A stretch of DNA of 64,000 nucleotides from Strongylocentrotus droebachiensis. Its lineage: Eukaryota > Echinodermata > Echinoidea > Camarodonta > Strongylocentrotidae. Location of the stretch: assembly GCA_035222895.1 (NCBI GenBank), contig JAVYIG010001823.1, positions 231,940 through 295,939 on the forward strand, read 5' to 3'. The notes under the pieces were generated by a model. That model saw only the letters and a program-made list of their open reading frames with translations. It was not told the DNA's origin and did no database searches. Of this stretch, positions 49,651 through 60,797 are shown in pieces. Positions within the stretch are counted from its first letter, which is position 1, and each line of letters begins with the position of its first letter. A program made the translations under genes and the position numbers.

Positions 49651-49959
49651 ATAATCATTTTGCCTTCGGCGTAGACTAGAAGGAATGAGATTTAGATGAC
49701 CTTATGCGCAGTGAGAGTTTAAACCACCGCTGCAAGATTTTTATCATGGATTTTGATTTTGACCCATAATTTCCTAAAAATGGACCATTAAACGGAATAT
49801 TTCAATCAAGTTGGTAAGTGGAACCAAAGTAGATAAGCATATAGCTAATTTAGGGCTATAAATGCATCGGATATGCATTCTGTGAAAGGAGTAATTCGGG
49901 GATAAGTTTTGCAAGTGTTGTGTACTGATTTGCCCACATAACCCTACACACTTCGCGGG

Positions 49960-51029
49960 ATGGTCTGTTTCGGTCTCTAAAGAGAGAGCCGCCGGCCCGA
50001 CCCTACCCCAATAAGAGGCTAACGAACGAAAGAGACGAAAAATTCGGTCTACAGTGGATGTTGCTGATGATTGTTGTGCTGACTTTGGATCAATAGCTGA
50101 TGCGATAGCACGGCTCATGTTTTCTTTTGTTTCACTGTTAGTTGTACTGCTTGAGACTGCTTTCAGAGTGATGTCCAGACACACTCATTATTTCTCTATC
50201 TCGGAACCCTGCATTCTGCAGAGTAGTGATGCTGGTTGCCCTTAGGCAATGGTTGGTATATGTCTTGACACCTGCACGAGATGAAATGTTTTTCATCTTG
50301 TCTCCGATGGTGTTTTTCCCTTGGCGAGCATTACAATACCATGGACCAGCATCACTTGATTTCAGCTTGGGATTTGGTCTCTGCCAAAACGATCCACACT
50401 CGGGGTTCAGCTTACTTTTGTAGTGTAAGAAGGAGGCAACAGGACATCGGGGACCATTTGTTGGAGTCATAATTCCACATTGGCTTTTCTCTAGACTCTA
50501 GTTTATCTTCGCGATTGTTCTTAGTGAGTGTAGACCTATCTTTGAGAGCTATGTAGCATTTTCCCCCATCCTCACAAATGTCAAAGCTGTCGACTGTCAT
50601 TTCACGCAAATTCTCCCTCCCACGATTGCAAAAATACAACATGACATCTACATGATCTAGGCCTATAAATACCTTATCTTGAAGGCCTTGTGGATCGTCC
50701 AAATCAAGCGAATCTTGAATTTTCGCCATGTCTTCTTGTGAGATCGGTGATTTGTGTTTCACAAATCCTTTCCCTTGCTGTTTAAGCGTTGCTGAAAAAC
50801 ACTTGAAAATTCTTGACGAATTTGCAAAGTCTTCATGCTTGATAATGTCCACAGATTTAGTATTGAGAAAGTGACGCTGAAGTCCGAATCTGATCGTTAG
50901 CATTGATTTCTTGCTGTAATAATCGCCGTTCTTCTGCCTGCAACCAACCCGCATAGACTCTGTGCGTTGATCCTGGCCGGAATCGTGTAGATTATTGGTA
51001 TCCGAAAAAGGCCGATATAACGTTGCCAA
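49960..51029 (-). pseudogene. Crypton-type tyrosine recombinase, frameshifted
   Basis: Two overlapping frames (50412-51029 and 50138-50470) together give one tyrosine recombinase catalytic domain. The first holds LYFCNRGRENLREMTVDSF with the first catalytic Arg. The second holds PRCPVASFLHY and then NHCLRATSITTLQNAG (H-x-x-R), VSGHHSES (second His) and SLKQYN with the Tyr nucleophile position. The CPVASF block and overall layout are those of Crypton recombinases and host proteins derived from them (DUF3504 type). The frames switch near 50430-50470 through a small indel. A third frame (down to about 49960: TKENMSRAIASAIDPKSAQQ) probably continues the C-terminus after a stop. The N-terminus is missing. 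A decayed mobile element copy, not a working gene. Confidence 0.75.
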
Positions 51030-51842
51030 TTTCGTGATGACTTTATGAAACTAGCGATTCATTGTAGTGTAAAAGGCACGGAGATTGTCGCTGAATGCGG
51101 CCCGCGCTGGTGCAAAGGAGCACTATTCTAAAAACGTATCCGAAGTATATTCATTTTTGCTCGAGGACAAATGGCGTAGTCTTTAATTCAGGATCGTCTG
51201 TTTTTGGGGTTGTAACAAAGTTTCAAGTTTTCAAGTTTCAAGTTTATTTGTCTTTCTTCCAACATAAATGTAATACAATTTAACAAATGTATAACATGCA
51301 AAGTATATAAGAGGAACATTTATAAGAATCAAGTTCACACAATGCATTTACATGAGAAAACAAAAGAAGAAAAGACGAGGAGACCTAATTAAAGCTTAGC
51401 TTGTAGAGGTCAGGTCCCTCAAAAACAATAACATAAACAACAAGAATAGCCTGGTTATATAATAGATTAATACAAGAAATGTTCGTAAAAGGCGCTAAAG
51501 TACTAAAACAAATAACTATAAACAATAACCATATGATTATACACATGGTTTAACTGAGTAATAAAAATGGGTGGGGAGAAGAGACTATGTACAAAAGGGG
51601 GAGATAAGAGTGATAATAATGTGGGATATAGAAATGAAGAGAGGGGGCGGGAGTGGGAAAGAGAGGGAGAGTTCGAGTGGGGGGAGAAAGAAAAAAAATA
51701 TATATATATATACTTTCACTGTAAACTGAAAGCTAGCTACAGGCGAGAAAGGAAAGAAAAAGGAAAAGGTAAGTCGGCAGTTGCTACACAGTAGTAAATT
51801 GGGGAATGGATTAAGTTCAAATATAAATCACGACACTACAGA

Positions 51843-54797
51843 TTAAGAAACAACTAAGTAATTATTCAATAAGTACAATTTCAGTTTACGTTTGAAGACA
51901 GATATACTGACAGAATGGCTAATGCTTGAGTCAAGAGTGTTCCAAAACCTTGGTCCAGTGCAAACTAAAGTGTTGAGAGTAAACTTTGTCCTTGCATGGG
52001 GTAAGTGGAATGCAGAAGCACCTCTTGTGGCATAATTGTGAATTTGATTGTTTCTCTTGAAAATCTTGGCTAATGCCAGTGGCAGTACACCTGAGTTGAG
52101 ATCATACATTAAGGAACCCAATTGCATATAATAAATATCTTCTACCTTTAAAATCCTATGATGATAAAAAAGAGGATTTGTATGAGCACGAAAGTCAGCA
52201 TTACAGATTGTTCTTATTACCCTCTTTTGAGCCAAGAATATTTTATCTAATTGTGTTATTAGAGATTTGCCCCAAGCAAGCACACCATAATTAATATAAG
52301 GTAGAATTAAAGTTGAATACAAGATTAGTAATATGCTTTTAGGAAGAGTAGACTTCAACCTACGAATTACACCAGTATTCCTTGATAATATTTTGCATAG
52401 ATTATTTACATGAGTTTTCCACTTCAATTGTTCGTCGATATAAAGACCTAAAAATTTAGTTGATGTTACCCTGTCTATCAGAACTCCATTGAACATAATG
52501 TCACCGGGCAACATCTTGAGCGAATTGCTATATATCATATAATTGGTTTTTGTAAGATTAAGAGACAGTTTATTAGCATGAATCCATGAGGTAATATTGC
52601 GCAACTCTGAGTTAACTGTTTGCACAAGAACTTGTGCATCTTTGTGTGAACAAAATATGCTTGAATCATCTGCAAACAAAATAAAGGATAATACATCAGA
52701 AGAATATTGAAAATCATTTATATAAAGAATAAATAAAAGAGGACCAAGAAGTGATCCCTGTGGGACTCCACAGCTGACATTTTGTAACTCTGAATCAAAA
52801 CCATTTATGGATACGAATTGCTGTCTGTCAGCTAAATAGCTCCTGAACCAATCCAGGGCAGCACCCCTGACCCCGTAATGGGATAATTTACATAACAATA
52901 TTTTGTGATCTACTGTATCAAATGCCTTAGAGTAATCCAAGAATATTCCAAGTGTGTGCATGTGGTTGTCCATAGCATAAGAAACTTTATTGATAAAGTG
53001 CAGTATAGCATGGGTGGTAGTATGTTTCTCACGGAAGCCAAATTGAAAGTTGGAAAATATTTTACTTGAATTGAGAAACTTTACAGTTCTCACATAGATA
53101 AGTTTTTCAAGAATTTTAGAGAAAGTTGTTAATAGGGAAATGGGTCGGTAGTTCGTCAATAGTTTTGGGTCACCCTTCTTAAAAATTGGGACAACCTTTG
53201 CCACTTTCATCTCCCTGGGTACAATGCCATTTGTCAGTGAAAGATTAAATATATGCACTAATGGCTGTACGATTTCTACTGCTAAGTTTTTAACTAGACT
53301 GTTGGAGATAGTATCACAGCCTGGGCTTTTTCCAATCTTCAAAAAATGTATTATACTGAGTACTTCTACTTCATTTGTTGGCATTAAAAACAAACTTTGC
53401 TGGTTAGGTTCTTTCAAGAAGTCATGGAATGATTTATCACAATTTGGAATACCCTCCGACAAATTCGGACCGATACTACAAAAATAATTATTGAACTTTT
53501 CAACAATAGATTTTGTATCATCTACTAATTCTCCATCAATTTGCAGAGATCTTATGCTGGATGTTTTACTGTTGCTTTTAAAAATATTTTTGATTACCTT
53601 CCATGTTCCTTTTATATCATTCAAGGTTGCCTGAAACTGAGTGGAATAGTAATTTTTCTTTGAAACACGTAATGTTGTAGTTAAGGTGTTCCGATATCTA
53701 GTGTAATTCAAGCGTGACTGTTCTGATTTAGTTGTCTTGTATTTATAATATAGCTTATTTTTCTTATTGATCGATTTCAATATCGATCTTGTAATCCATG
53801 GCATTCGGGGGATCTTCCTGTGATTTCCACTATCTCTTTTACATATAGGTATATTCTCATCATACAGCAATATAAATTTTCGAAAGAAGTTTTCAAAAGA
53901 GCTATCAACATTTTGATCAAGTAAAACATCACTCCAGTCAGTTGCAATTAGGGCTTCCTTAAGCTTTGCAATATTTTCGGGATTGCTCCTACGGGCATGT
54001 TTATTTTGCCTAGTAATGAAAGAGGGTTTGCTCAATGGCATCTTGGCATAACTAGGAAAATGGTCCGATAGGTCAGAAATTATGATGCCAGCGTCTGGAA
54101 AGGGTTGCAAATTAGTGAAGATATTGTCAATGAGAGTAGAGGAATTTTCAGACACTCTTGTAGGTTTAGTGATCAAAGGCATCAAGGAAAAGGACACCAA
54201 CAGGTTCAAAAAGTCATCAATACAGCTATTTCCATCGCAAGTGAGCAGGTTCAGATTATAATCACCCATAAGAAAAATTGTCTTATTATTAAGTAATGGA
54301 TTTGACAGAATATTGTGTACTTCATCTATAAAGAGATTTAGATTACTTTGTGGCGGCCTATAAACGACACCTAAAACAACATTACGTTTTCCTGGTATGA
54401 AAACATCAACAAATATAGTTTCTAACACATCATTCATAATGGTAAGCTCATGACATATTTGGTAATCCATCACAGATGGAATGTATAAAGCCACTCCTCC
54501 ACCTCTTTTATCTCGTCTATTATTAGAAACCAAATTATAACCAGGAATTAAATATAAGCTAGTATCGAATTCAGAAGGAAACCAGGTCTCAGAAACACCT
54601 ATTGTTGTGAATCCTGATATACGCTTGGTGAAAACACTGAAATTTTCAAAATTCTTACACATACTACGTATATTCAAGTGAATTAAAGCAAGTTCATTAC
54701 CCTCTGAACCACAGACCATATTATCAAAGAATTGCTTTTCGGTACAATAATTACAATTTATTGTAATTTGATCATCATTTTCATCATATTGTTGCAA
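51843..54797 (-). CDS. LINE ORF2: AP endonuclease - reverse transcriptase
   Basis: Open frame of 984 codons. Endonuclease motifs in order: LIHLNIRS (Asn), GVSETWF (Glu), GVVYRPPQ, MGDYNLNLL (Asp/Asn) and SDHFPSY (Asp/His). Reverse transcriptase motifs: FKKGDPKLLTNYRPISLL, FLDYSKAFDTVDHKIL (catalytic Asp), GVPQGSLLGPLLFILYINDF and FADDSSIF (catalytic FADD), then thumb and C-terminal region. It nicks target DNA and primes reverse transcription there. All catalytic residues that I can check are present. The frame opens after a TAA with no ATG; the first in-frame Met is about residue 28 (MVCGSEGNE), so initiation may be by re-initiation or from that Met. No RNase H domain is evident. Confidence 0.9.
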   Translation of the reverse strand: MQQYDENDDQITINCNYCTEKQFFDNMVCGSEGNELALIHLNIRSMCKNFENFSVFTKRISGFTTIGVSETWFPSEFDTSLYLIPGYNLVSNNRRDKRGGGVALYIPSVMDYQICHELTIMNDVLETIFVDVFIPGKRNVVLGVVYRPPQSNLNLFIDEVHNILSNPLLNNKTIFLMGDYNLNLLTCDGNSCIDDFLNLLVSFSLMPLITKPTRVSENSSTLIDNIFTNLQPFPDAGIIISDLSDHFPSYAKMPLSKPSFITRQNKHARRSNPENIAKLKEALIATDWSDVLLDQNVDSSFENFFRKFILLYDENIPICKRDSGNHRKIPRMPWITRSILKSINKKNKLYYKYKTTKSEQSRLNYTRYRNTLTTTLRVSKKNYYSTQFQATLNDIKGTWKVIKNIFKSNSKTSSIRSLQIDGELVDDTKSIVEKFNNYFCSIGPNLSEGIPNCDKSFHDFLKEPNQQSLFLMPTNEVEVLSIIHFLKIGKSPGCDTISNSLVKNLAVEIVQPLVHIFNLSLTNGIVPREMKVAKVVPIFKKGDPKLLTNYRPISLLTTFSKILEKLIYVRTVKFLNSSKIFSNFQFGFREKHTTTHAILHFINKVSYAMDNHMHTLGIFLDYSKAFDTVDHKILLCKLSHYGVRGAALDWFRSYLADRQQFVSINGFDSELQNVSCGVPQGSLLGPLLFILYINDFQYSSDVLSFILFADDSSIFCSHKDAQVLVQTVNSELRNITSWIHANKLSLNLTKTNYMIYSNSLKMLPGDIMFNGVLIDRVTSTKFLGLYIDEQLKWKTHVNNLCKILSRNTGVIRRLKSTLPKSILLILYSTLILPYINYGVLAWGKSLITQLDKIFLAQKRVIRTICNADFRAHTNPLFYHHRILKVEDIYYMQLGSLMYDLNSGVLPLALAKIFKRNNQIHNYATRGASAFHLPHARTKFTLNTLVCTGPRFWNTLDSSISHSVSISVFKRKLKLYLLNNYLVVS

Positions 54798-55173
54798 GGT
54801 ACTTGCATTGGATTAAAAAAAACTGCATGTAATATCATCATCAGTTTGGATCATATTGAGAGAGTAAGAAAATAGATATTGTACTGTGTAACTGCGGTTC
54901 GTAATTCGGGTAGCAAACTGACATGAGATAGAGAGGATAGGAAATACACATTAAAGCACCAATGTGCTTAGATTCCAAGGGAAAGGAGACAGCTTGAGAA
55001 ATAAAATTCATGTTGAAATTAAATAGCAGAGAATGAAGGAGAAATAAAGTAGAAAAGTGGGGGAGATATATAATGAACAAAGGCAAGAAAAAAACAGTCT
55101 GTATATAAAACATATTTGCCATGAATAGGCTTAGTTGCAAGTAAGGAGTTACTATATAATCTGCGAAGTTCAG

Positions 55174-55883
55174 TCATAAGTTCGCAAGATCTTCCTCGCA
55201 CGTAATCAGCTTTTTGGTTAGGCGACCATTGTCACTGGTATTGGCGAGACCGGCGAATATTCTGCCGTCAATACTCCAGGCCTTGACAGCTTTCTTGCAG
55301 TGCCTGACGGCATGGAAGAGCTTCTGCTTCCTGGCTGTCAAGTCCTCGTTGACATAATATATACCAGAGCCCTTGAGCTTCATCCTCGCTCCAATGAAAA
55401 GGGCTCTGGTACGGTACGATGAAAACTTTACAATGATAGATCGATCTGGCTTGTCACCACCAGCTGGCTTGGTACCCGGTCCTAGGCGATGAGTGAGGTC
55501 GATGTCGGATTGGGTCAGTTTAAGACCCATTCGTTGAGCGACCTTGCAGACCACCTCCTCCGTCGACTCCCCAACCGTCTCCTCCATGCCGTGGATCCTT
55601 ACATTATTCCGCCGCGAGTACTGATCCAAAGCGTCAAGCTTGGAATCGAGTATTCCAGCAGCATCATGGGTGCTTTCCTTAGCCTTCTTAAGCTGCTCGA
55701 TCTCAGATGCTTGAGCTTTCACCTGCACCTCTAGCTCGAGCACCCTTGCTTCCTGCTCCTCAAGCCGGACAGCCAAATCAGCAACCGCCTCCCTGACGGC
55801 AGATTTAAAGCGTCGCTGTTCTCTAGCTGACTAATAACATGCCGAGCTATGTCAGCTGAAGATTCTGATTTTTTGGGCGGCAT
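55174..55883 (-). pseudogene. LINE ORF1: coiled-coil RNA-binding protein, frameshifted
   Basis: The main frame (55174-55776) shows a coiled coil (VLELEVQVKAQASEIEQLKK), then YSRRNNVRIHGMEE, the hallmark start of the RRM-like domain of L1-type ORF1p, and a basic C-terminal part. A plausible N-terminus, MPPKKSESSADIARHVISQL, starts near 55883 in another frame. The two would join if one base were gained or lost near 55825-55830, so this copy is probably broken there. ORF1p binds element RNA as an oligomer. Confidence 0.75.
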
Positions 55884-56023
55884 TTTGACAGGGCGAGGAA
55901 TCGAGGACTTAATGGGAATGAAAGAAACAAAACTAATAGCACAGGTGCGACAGTTCGAGAGCCTAGGGGTAGAAATAAGTGAAGCAGTGTCACATAGGGT
56001 GCGTTTAATCGACACTTTTTCAC

Positions 56024-57433
56024 CCTAGAATCACGGTTTCTAAAGACGTTTAGTTTAAAACGCAATGCGTTCAAGCGATTTTTTCGTCGGTCGTAAAAAT
56101 AAACGTGTTTGAAAACACAAACATGAAACGCTGAAAAAGATGCGTTTTGTATCATGATTCAAAAGAATCACGGTCGCTAAAATTCGATTGAACGGACGGA
56201 GTTCTCAATCATGATTGTATGACGAAGCCTCTTCCGGTTTGGGAAAAACCGCGCGCCCGCTTTGCATGCAATTTGCGTTCACTATACCATCGTGGCCTGT
56301 TCCGTTATGTTATTCCTTGTTTTTCCTTCTATCATTTTCTCTTTCTGTCTTTCCTTATGTTATTCTTTGTTTCTTCCTTCTATTCTTATGTTATTCTTTG
56401 TTTTTTTCCTTCTATCACCTTTTCTTATGTTATTCTTTGTTTTTATCATTCTATCATTTGCTCTTTCTGTCTTTCCTTATGTTATTCTTTGTTTCTTCCT
56501 TCTATACTTATGTTATTCTTTGTTTTTTCTTTCTATCACCTTTTTCTTATGTAATTCTTTGTTTTAAGCATTCTATCAATTTCTCTTTCTGTCTTTCCTT
56601 ATGTTATTCTTTGTTTCTTCCTTCTATCATCTTCTCTTATGTTATTCTTTGTTTTTATAATTCTATCACTTTCTCTTATGTTATTCTTTGTTTTAATCAT
56701 TCTGTTACTTTCTCTTTCTATCTTTCCTTATGTTATTCTTTGATTCTTCCTTCTTTCACCTTCTCTTATGTTATTCTTTGTTTTAATCATTCAATCACTT
56801 TCTCTTTCTGTTCTTCCTTATGTCATTCTTTGTTCCTTCCTTTTTTCACATTCTCTTTCTGTCATTCCTTATGTTATTCTTTGTTTCTTCTTTCTATTTT
56901 TATGTTATTCTTTGTTTTTTCGTTCTATTACCTTCTCTTTTGTTATTCTTTGTTTCTTCCTTCTATTCTTATGTTATGCTTTGTTTTTTCCTTCTATCAC
57001 CTTTTATGTAATTCTTTGTTTTAAGCATTCTATCACTCTCTCTTTCTGTCTTTCTGTCTTTCCTTATGTTATTCTTCGATTCTTCCTTCTTTCACCTTCT
57101 CTTATGTTATTCTTTGTTTTAATCATTCTATCGACTTTATCTTTCTGTCTTTCCTTATGTTATTCTTTGTTTCTTCCTTCTATCACCTTCTCATTCTTTG
57201 TCTTATTATTGCGATCTATGCTCAAAACAGCAGTCGACAGTCGGCCGTAAACAATTCCAGAAAGCGCGCGCCGAAGTTCCTGGGCCATACTGCGCAGTGT
57301 GATGCGCAGTGGTTTGGCTCGCAATGAGCTAGAATCAGCGTTGATGAAAAATCGCTTGAACGCAAACCGCAGTGACCTTGCTTTTTGTAACGGCGTTTTG
57401 AATTGTGATTCATGTTTGTGATTCTAGCTTCGA
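56024..57433. mobile_element. TIR-bounded non-autonomous element with internal minisatellite
   Basis: The left end has CTAGAATCACGG, TTTAAAACGC and GCGTTCAAGCGATTTTTTC; the right end, read in reverse complement, has CTAGAATCACAA, TTCAAAACGC and GCGTTCAAGCGATTTTTC in the same order. The pairing is imperfect and extends about 100 bp from each end. There is no transposase. The interior is a pyrimidine-rich minisatellite. Exact ends and target duplication are not resolved. Confidence 0.55.
56310..57205 (+). repeat. Pyrimidine-rich minisatellite
   Basis: About 900 bp of units around CTTATGTTATTCTTTGTTTC followed by TTCCTTCTATCACCTTCT, each roughly 40-60 bp with variable spacers such as CTTTCTGTCTTTCC. 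The plus strand contains almost no purine-rich stretch, which gives long spurious reading frames rich in Phe, Leu, Ser, Cys and Tyr. Confidence 0.92.
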
Positions 57434-57550
57434 AAATAGGTCAAGCTGACCGCACAGGAGGAATGAAGATTCAACGAGTGAAATTGAAGACTGCCAGCCT
57501 CCATAGGTAATGACAGATTTATTGATGAAGCAGTAGAATGTTACATGACT

Positions 57551-57558
57551 GTGCTAGC
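57551..57558. repeat. 8-bp target duplication, left (GTGCTAGC)
   Basis: GTGCTAGC is repeated exactly at 58799-58806, flanking the foldback element. Confidence 0.88.
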
Positions 57559-58798
57559 AGGGTGTTTCCATTTACTGTACCACTTCTTTCTGACCTACCT
57601 GACACACTTCAATCTGACACACTTTTTTCCTATTCATTTTCTACACAGAGGCATTTTCAAAAGCCATGATCTGTGATTGGCTTTTTTGCTAGTGAATATT
57701 CATGATATGCAAATTATTAAGATCGCAAGCACAGTTCATATCCTTTGTTTTGGTCTTGCGAAAAATACGATCAACTTTTCAAAAAGTTCCTGAAAATGAC
57801 ACTTTGAGCGAGAAAATTTTATAATGAGTCAGCTTTGTAATTTCTGAGGTATGCATGTTGATTTGGTAATATTGAAATGTTATGAAACGGACGTATATTT
57901 GTTCTCAGGACCATGTTTTGAGGGGGGAACGGGGTTGATTTTTCCCCCAATGACGGTGATCGCAGCCTATGTTACTGCACGACTGCTAGCCACGGCTGTC
58001 GGGCCGGAGCCGCTCCGCGCCACGGTCAGCTGACCGACCTGCTGGGGCCTAATCATGCAACATGTGTCTGCACAGGACTTTTGTAGCATCAGAATTAGAA
58101 GTTCAGCCGTAGGTCTAGGCCTACATTAGTAGAAGTTGTACAGTGTTTCTGCACATGGTAATGTAGGCCTGTTGTAGGTCTAGGCCTACATTAGTAGAAG
58201 TTGTACAGTGTTTCTGCACATGGTAATGTAGGCCTGTTGAGCTACGGCTGAACTTCTAATTCTGATGCTACAAACAAGTCCTATGCAGACACATGTTGCA
58301 TGATTAGGCCCCAGCAGGTCGATCAGCTGACCGTGGTGCGGAGCGGCTCCGGCCCGACAGCCGTGGCTAGCAGTCGTGCAGTAACATATAGCTGCGATCA
58401 CCGTCATTGGGGGAAAAATCAACCCCGTTCCCCCTTCAAAACATGGTCCTGAGAACAAATATACGTCCGTTTCATAACATTTCAATATTACCAAATCAAC
58501 ATGCATACCTCAGAAATTACAAAGCTGACTCATTATAAAATTTTCTCGCTCAAAGTGTCATTTTCAGGAACTTTTTGAAAAGTTGATCGTATTTTTCGCA
58601 AGACCAAAACAAAGGATATGAACTGTGCTTGCGATCTTAATAATTTGCATGATCATGAATATTCACTAGCAAAAAAGCCAATCACAGATCATGGCTCTTG
58701 AAAATGCCTCTGTGTGGAAAATGAATAGGAAAAAAGTGTGTCAGATTGAAGTGTGTCAGGTAGGTCAGAAAGAAGTGGTACAGTAAATGGAAACACCC
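57559..58798. mobile_element. Foldback element, 1,240 bp, hAT-like
   Basis: Two arms of about 550 bp, ending AGGGTGTTTCCATTTACTG and CAGTAAATGGAAACACCC, are near-perfect reverse complements around a centre at about 58112-58240. The centre holds two direct copies of a ~64-bp GTAGGTCTAGGCCTACATTA block. The 8-bp target duplication GTGCTAGC and GGGTGTTTCC ends suggest hAT (or another 8-bp-TSD superfamily). No transposase. The near identity of the arms points to recent origin or repair by copying between arms. Confidence 0.85.
58110..58238. repeat. Direct duplication at the foldback centre
   Basis: Two adjacent copies of a ~64-bp segment starting GTAGGTCTAGGCCTACATTA and including TTGTACAGTGTTTCTGCACA. 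It forms the loop between the two long arms. Confidence 0.85.
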
Positions 58799-58806
58799 GT
58801 GCTAGC

Positions 58807-59580
58807 ACATTGCACAGGAGTAATGAAGATCCCTTGATGTACAAGTTACACAGAAAGGTTGAAAAAGCAGATAGTTTTTCACTCAAAACTTCACAATTGA
58901 TCCATATAACAAGACAGAAAATGTCCAGTAGGTTCCAGGTATAAACTTCCTCCACTGGTGTAAATATCAAATCAAGAAGATCACAAAAAGACACAAAATT
59001 TCACAGAAAACAAGAGAGCACATAAGAGTGGTCGCTTGTAAGACGCTCCTCCTCCTCCTCATATTCTGGTACAAATACATCATGAAATAAACTATTCGTT
59101 ATTTAATGGATAAACAATGGGGGGGGGGGGGTGAGTACCCAGGAAATAAAGGCTAATAAGTTACTTAGTGCAGGCGAATTACACTCCTTATTACTAAATC
59201 AAAGATCTGTCCCATTTTTTGTAGATTTTCTTTTTCTGCATTTTTCCTTTCTTGTTTGCTTCAGAGTTCGAGTATTTTTCTGATTCGTTTAGTCCATCAA
59301 TCGATTGTTGTATCCTATATCTTAGAAATGGGAAAACTGGGAAGTTTAAGGGTGAGCTAGGTATATAGAGGTGGAACGAAGTCAAGAAGTCATTTCGATA
59401 TTGTATAGAAACTGGTCCCAGAATGCATTCCCTATCCACACAAGTAAAAGCGAGGGGACGGGAAAGAGGAAGGGGAGAGGGGGAGGGGGCTAATTCCGAA
59501 GACTTAGGAGGAAAGGAAAGGAGAGGGTTTCGGGTACATTGTGTTTTAACGAAAGAATAAGTCATAATTGCAATTATCAC
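58807..59580. other. Non-coding spacer between foldback element and LINE fragment
   Basis: Contains a G run near 59119-59131 and a purine-rich stretch at about 59455-59530. No gene or repeat family recognised. Open frames here lack any recognisable feature. Confidence 0.5.
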
Positions 59581-60730
59581 AGGTAGTGCTTTGTCCTGGT
59601 TCACTTCTTATCTGTCGGGTCGCACCAGCAGATGCAAAGTAACATGTGAACTATCTACTCAACAATCTCTTGATTACGGCGTACCGCAAGGATCAGTAAT
59701 CGGACCGCGACTCTTCAGCATGTACACGCAACCACTATCAGACATAATTGGACAGTATGAAGGTGTGCGCTATCACTCATATGCAGACGATATTTCATTG
59801 TATGTTTTTGCTGATCCTAGGAGTACAGAATCAGTGAACCATGCTCTTTCATCTTTATCAAGCTGTGTTGAGTATCTGCAGAAATGGATGGCGTGTAATA
59901 TGCTGAAGCTAAATTGTGACAAAACCGAGTTTCTTGTAGTATCTACCCCACACGCACGGCAGTATGTTTCTGATGTCAAACTGTCGATCTCTGGCCTCTC
60001 GATCAATCCAACATTTGCTGCAAAAAGTCTTGGTGTGGAGTTTGATTCAGCACTCAAGATGGATCGTCATGTGTCAACCCTCTGCCGTGGACTTCACTAC
60101 CACCTATCAAACATAGCTCGTGTCAGACCTTTCATAGATGCGAAAGCATGTGAGCATGCTGTCCGAGCTATTGTGTTGTCTCGTCTTGACTATGCCAATT
60201 CATTATTGTATGGGATCAAGTCATCACAAATACAGCGTCTCCAGAAGATTCAGAATCGCGGAGCAAAGCTGATCTACTTGGCCCGTAAGCACGATCATGT
60301 CACCCCGTTGCTTAAAGAACTACATTGGCTTCCAATCAAGCAACGCATTGAGTTCAAGATCCTGACGGTTGTCTACAAGTGCATCCAAAACAAAGCTCCA
60401 GTGTATCTCAATTCTCTCATCGTACCCTACCAATCTGCTCGTCCTGGCCTTCGCTCGTGTACTGACAGCACCCTGCTACACGTTCCTCGAACATACACTA
60501 AAGCTGGCGACAATGCTTTCCATGCATGTGCTCCGCGACTCTGGAATGAGCTTCCACGTTTTATTAGATTAGCACCTTCGCTGGATGTCTTCCGAAAATG
60601 TCTAAAAACTCTCCTCTTTGACCATGATCAACAATAGATTCTTTAATAACTTTTTTATGTAAAGCGCTGTGAAACAACAGTTAGTTAGTAAGAGCGCTAT
60701 ATAAATGACTTTATTGTATTGTTGTATTGT
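59581..60730 (+). mobile_element. 5'-truncated LINE, CR1/L2-like
   Basis: The element begins abruptly inside the reverse transcriptase domain (SALSWFTSYLSGR) and runs through a stop at 60635-60637 to a 3' end with AGCGCTATATAAATG and ATTGT-type short repeats (about 60690-60730), a tail style shared by CR1/L2-like LINEs and SINEs that use them. 5' truncation is the normal result of incomplete reverse transcription. Confidence 0.78.
59591..60637 (+). pseudogene. Reverse transcriptase C-terminal part (truncated LINE ORF2)
   Basis: 348 codons, open. Contains DYGVPQGSVIGPRLFSMYTQ and YADDISLYVFAD (catalytic YADD), then the thumb and C-terminal region common to CR1-like ORF2s (FKILTVVYKCIQNKAPVYL, APRLWNELPRFIR, FRKCLKTLLF). 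The endonuclease and the N-terminal half of the reverse transcriptase are missing, including the first catalytic Asp motif, so it cannot be active. Its YADD box and sequence differ from the minus-strand LINE at 51-56 kb, so it is a different family. Confidence 0.85.
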
Positions 60731-60797
60731 AATATGTTGAAAAATATGAAGTATGTATATGAAGTATACAGTCTTATTCTGAAAAAAAAGCAATGCT

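Larger units (their letters stand above)
51220..56015 (-). mobile_element. Nearly full-length APE-type non-LTR retrotransposon (Jockey/CR1-like clade)
   Basis: Minus-strand element with ORF1 (about 55174-55883) and EN-RT ORF2 (51843-54797). The 3' end is marked by an AATAAA followed by short tandem repeats of ACTTGAAA type (51220-51251), not by poly-A; short 3' repeats are usual for CR1/L2-like LINEs. The 5' end is uncertain, around 55.9-56.02 kb, next to a TIR element. Near-complete length and an open ORF2 suggest a fairly young insertion. Confidence 0.78.

Noticed and set aside
56215..57250. Long plus-strand open frames rich in Phe, Leu, Ser and Cys
   Set aside because: Direct translation of the pyrimidine minisatellite; several overlapping frames are equally open.
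57851..58506. Matching frames on both strands beginning MHVDLVILKCYETD
   Set aside because: Produced by the two arms of the foldback element; no protein evidence.
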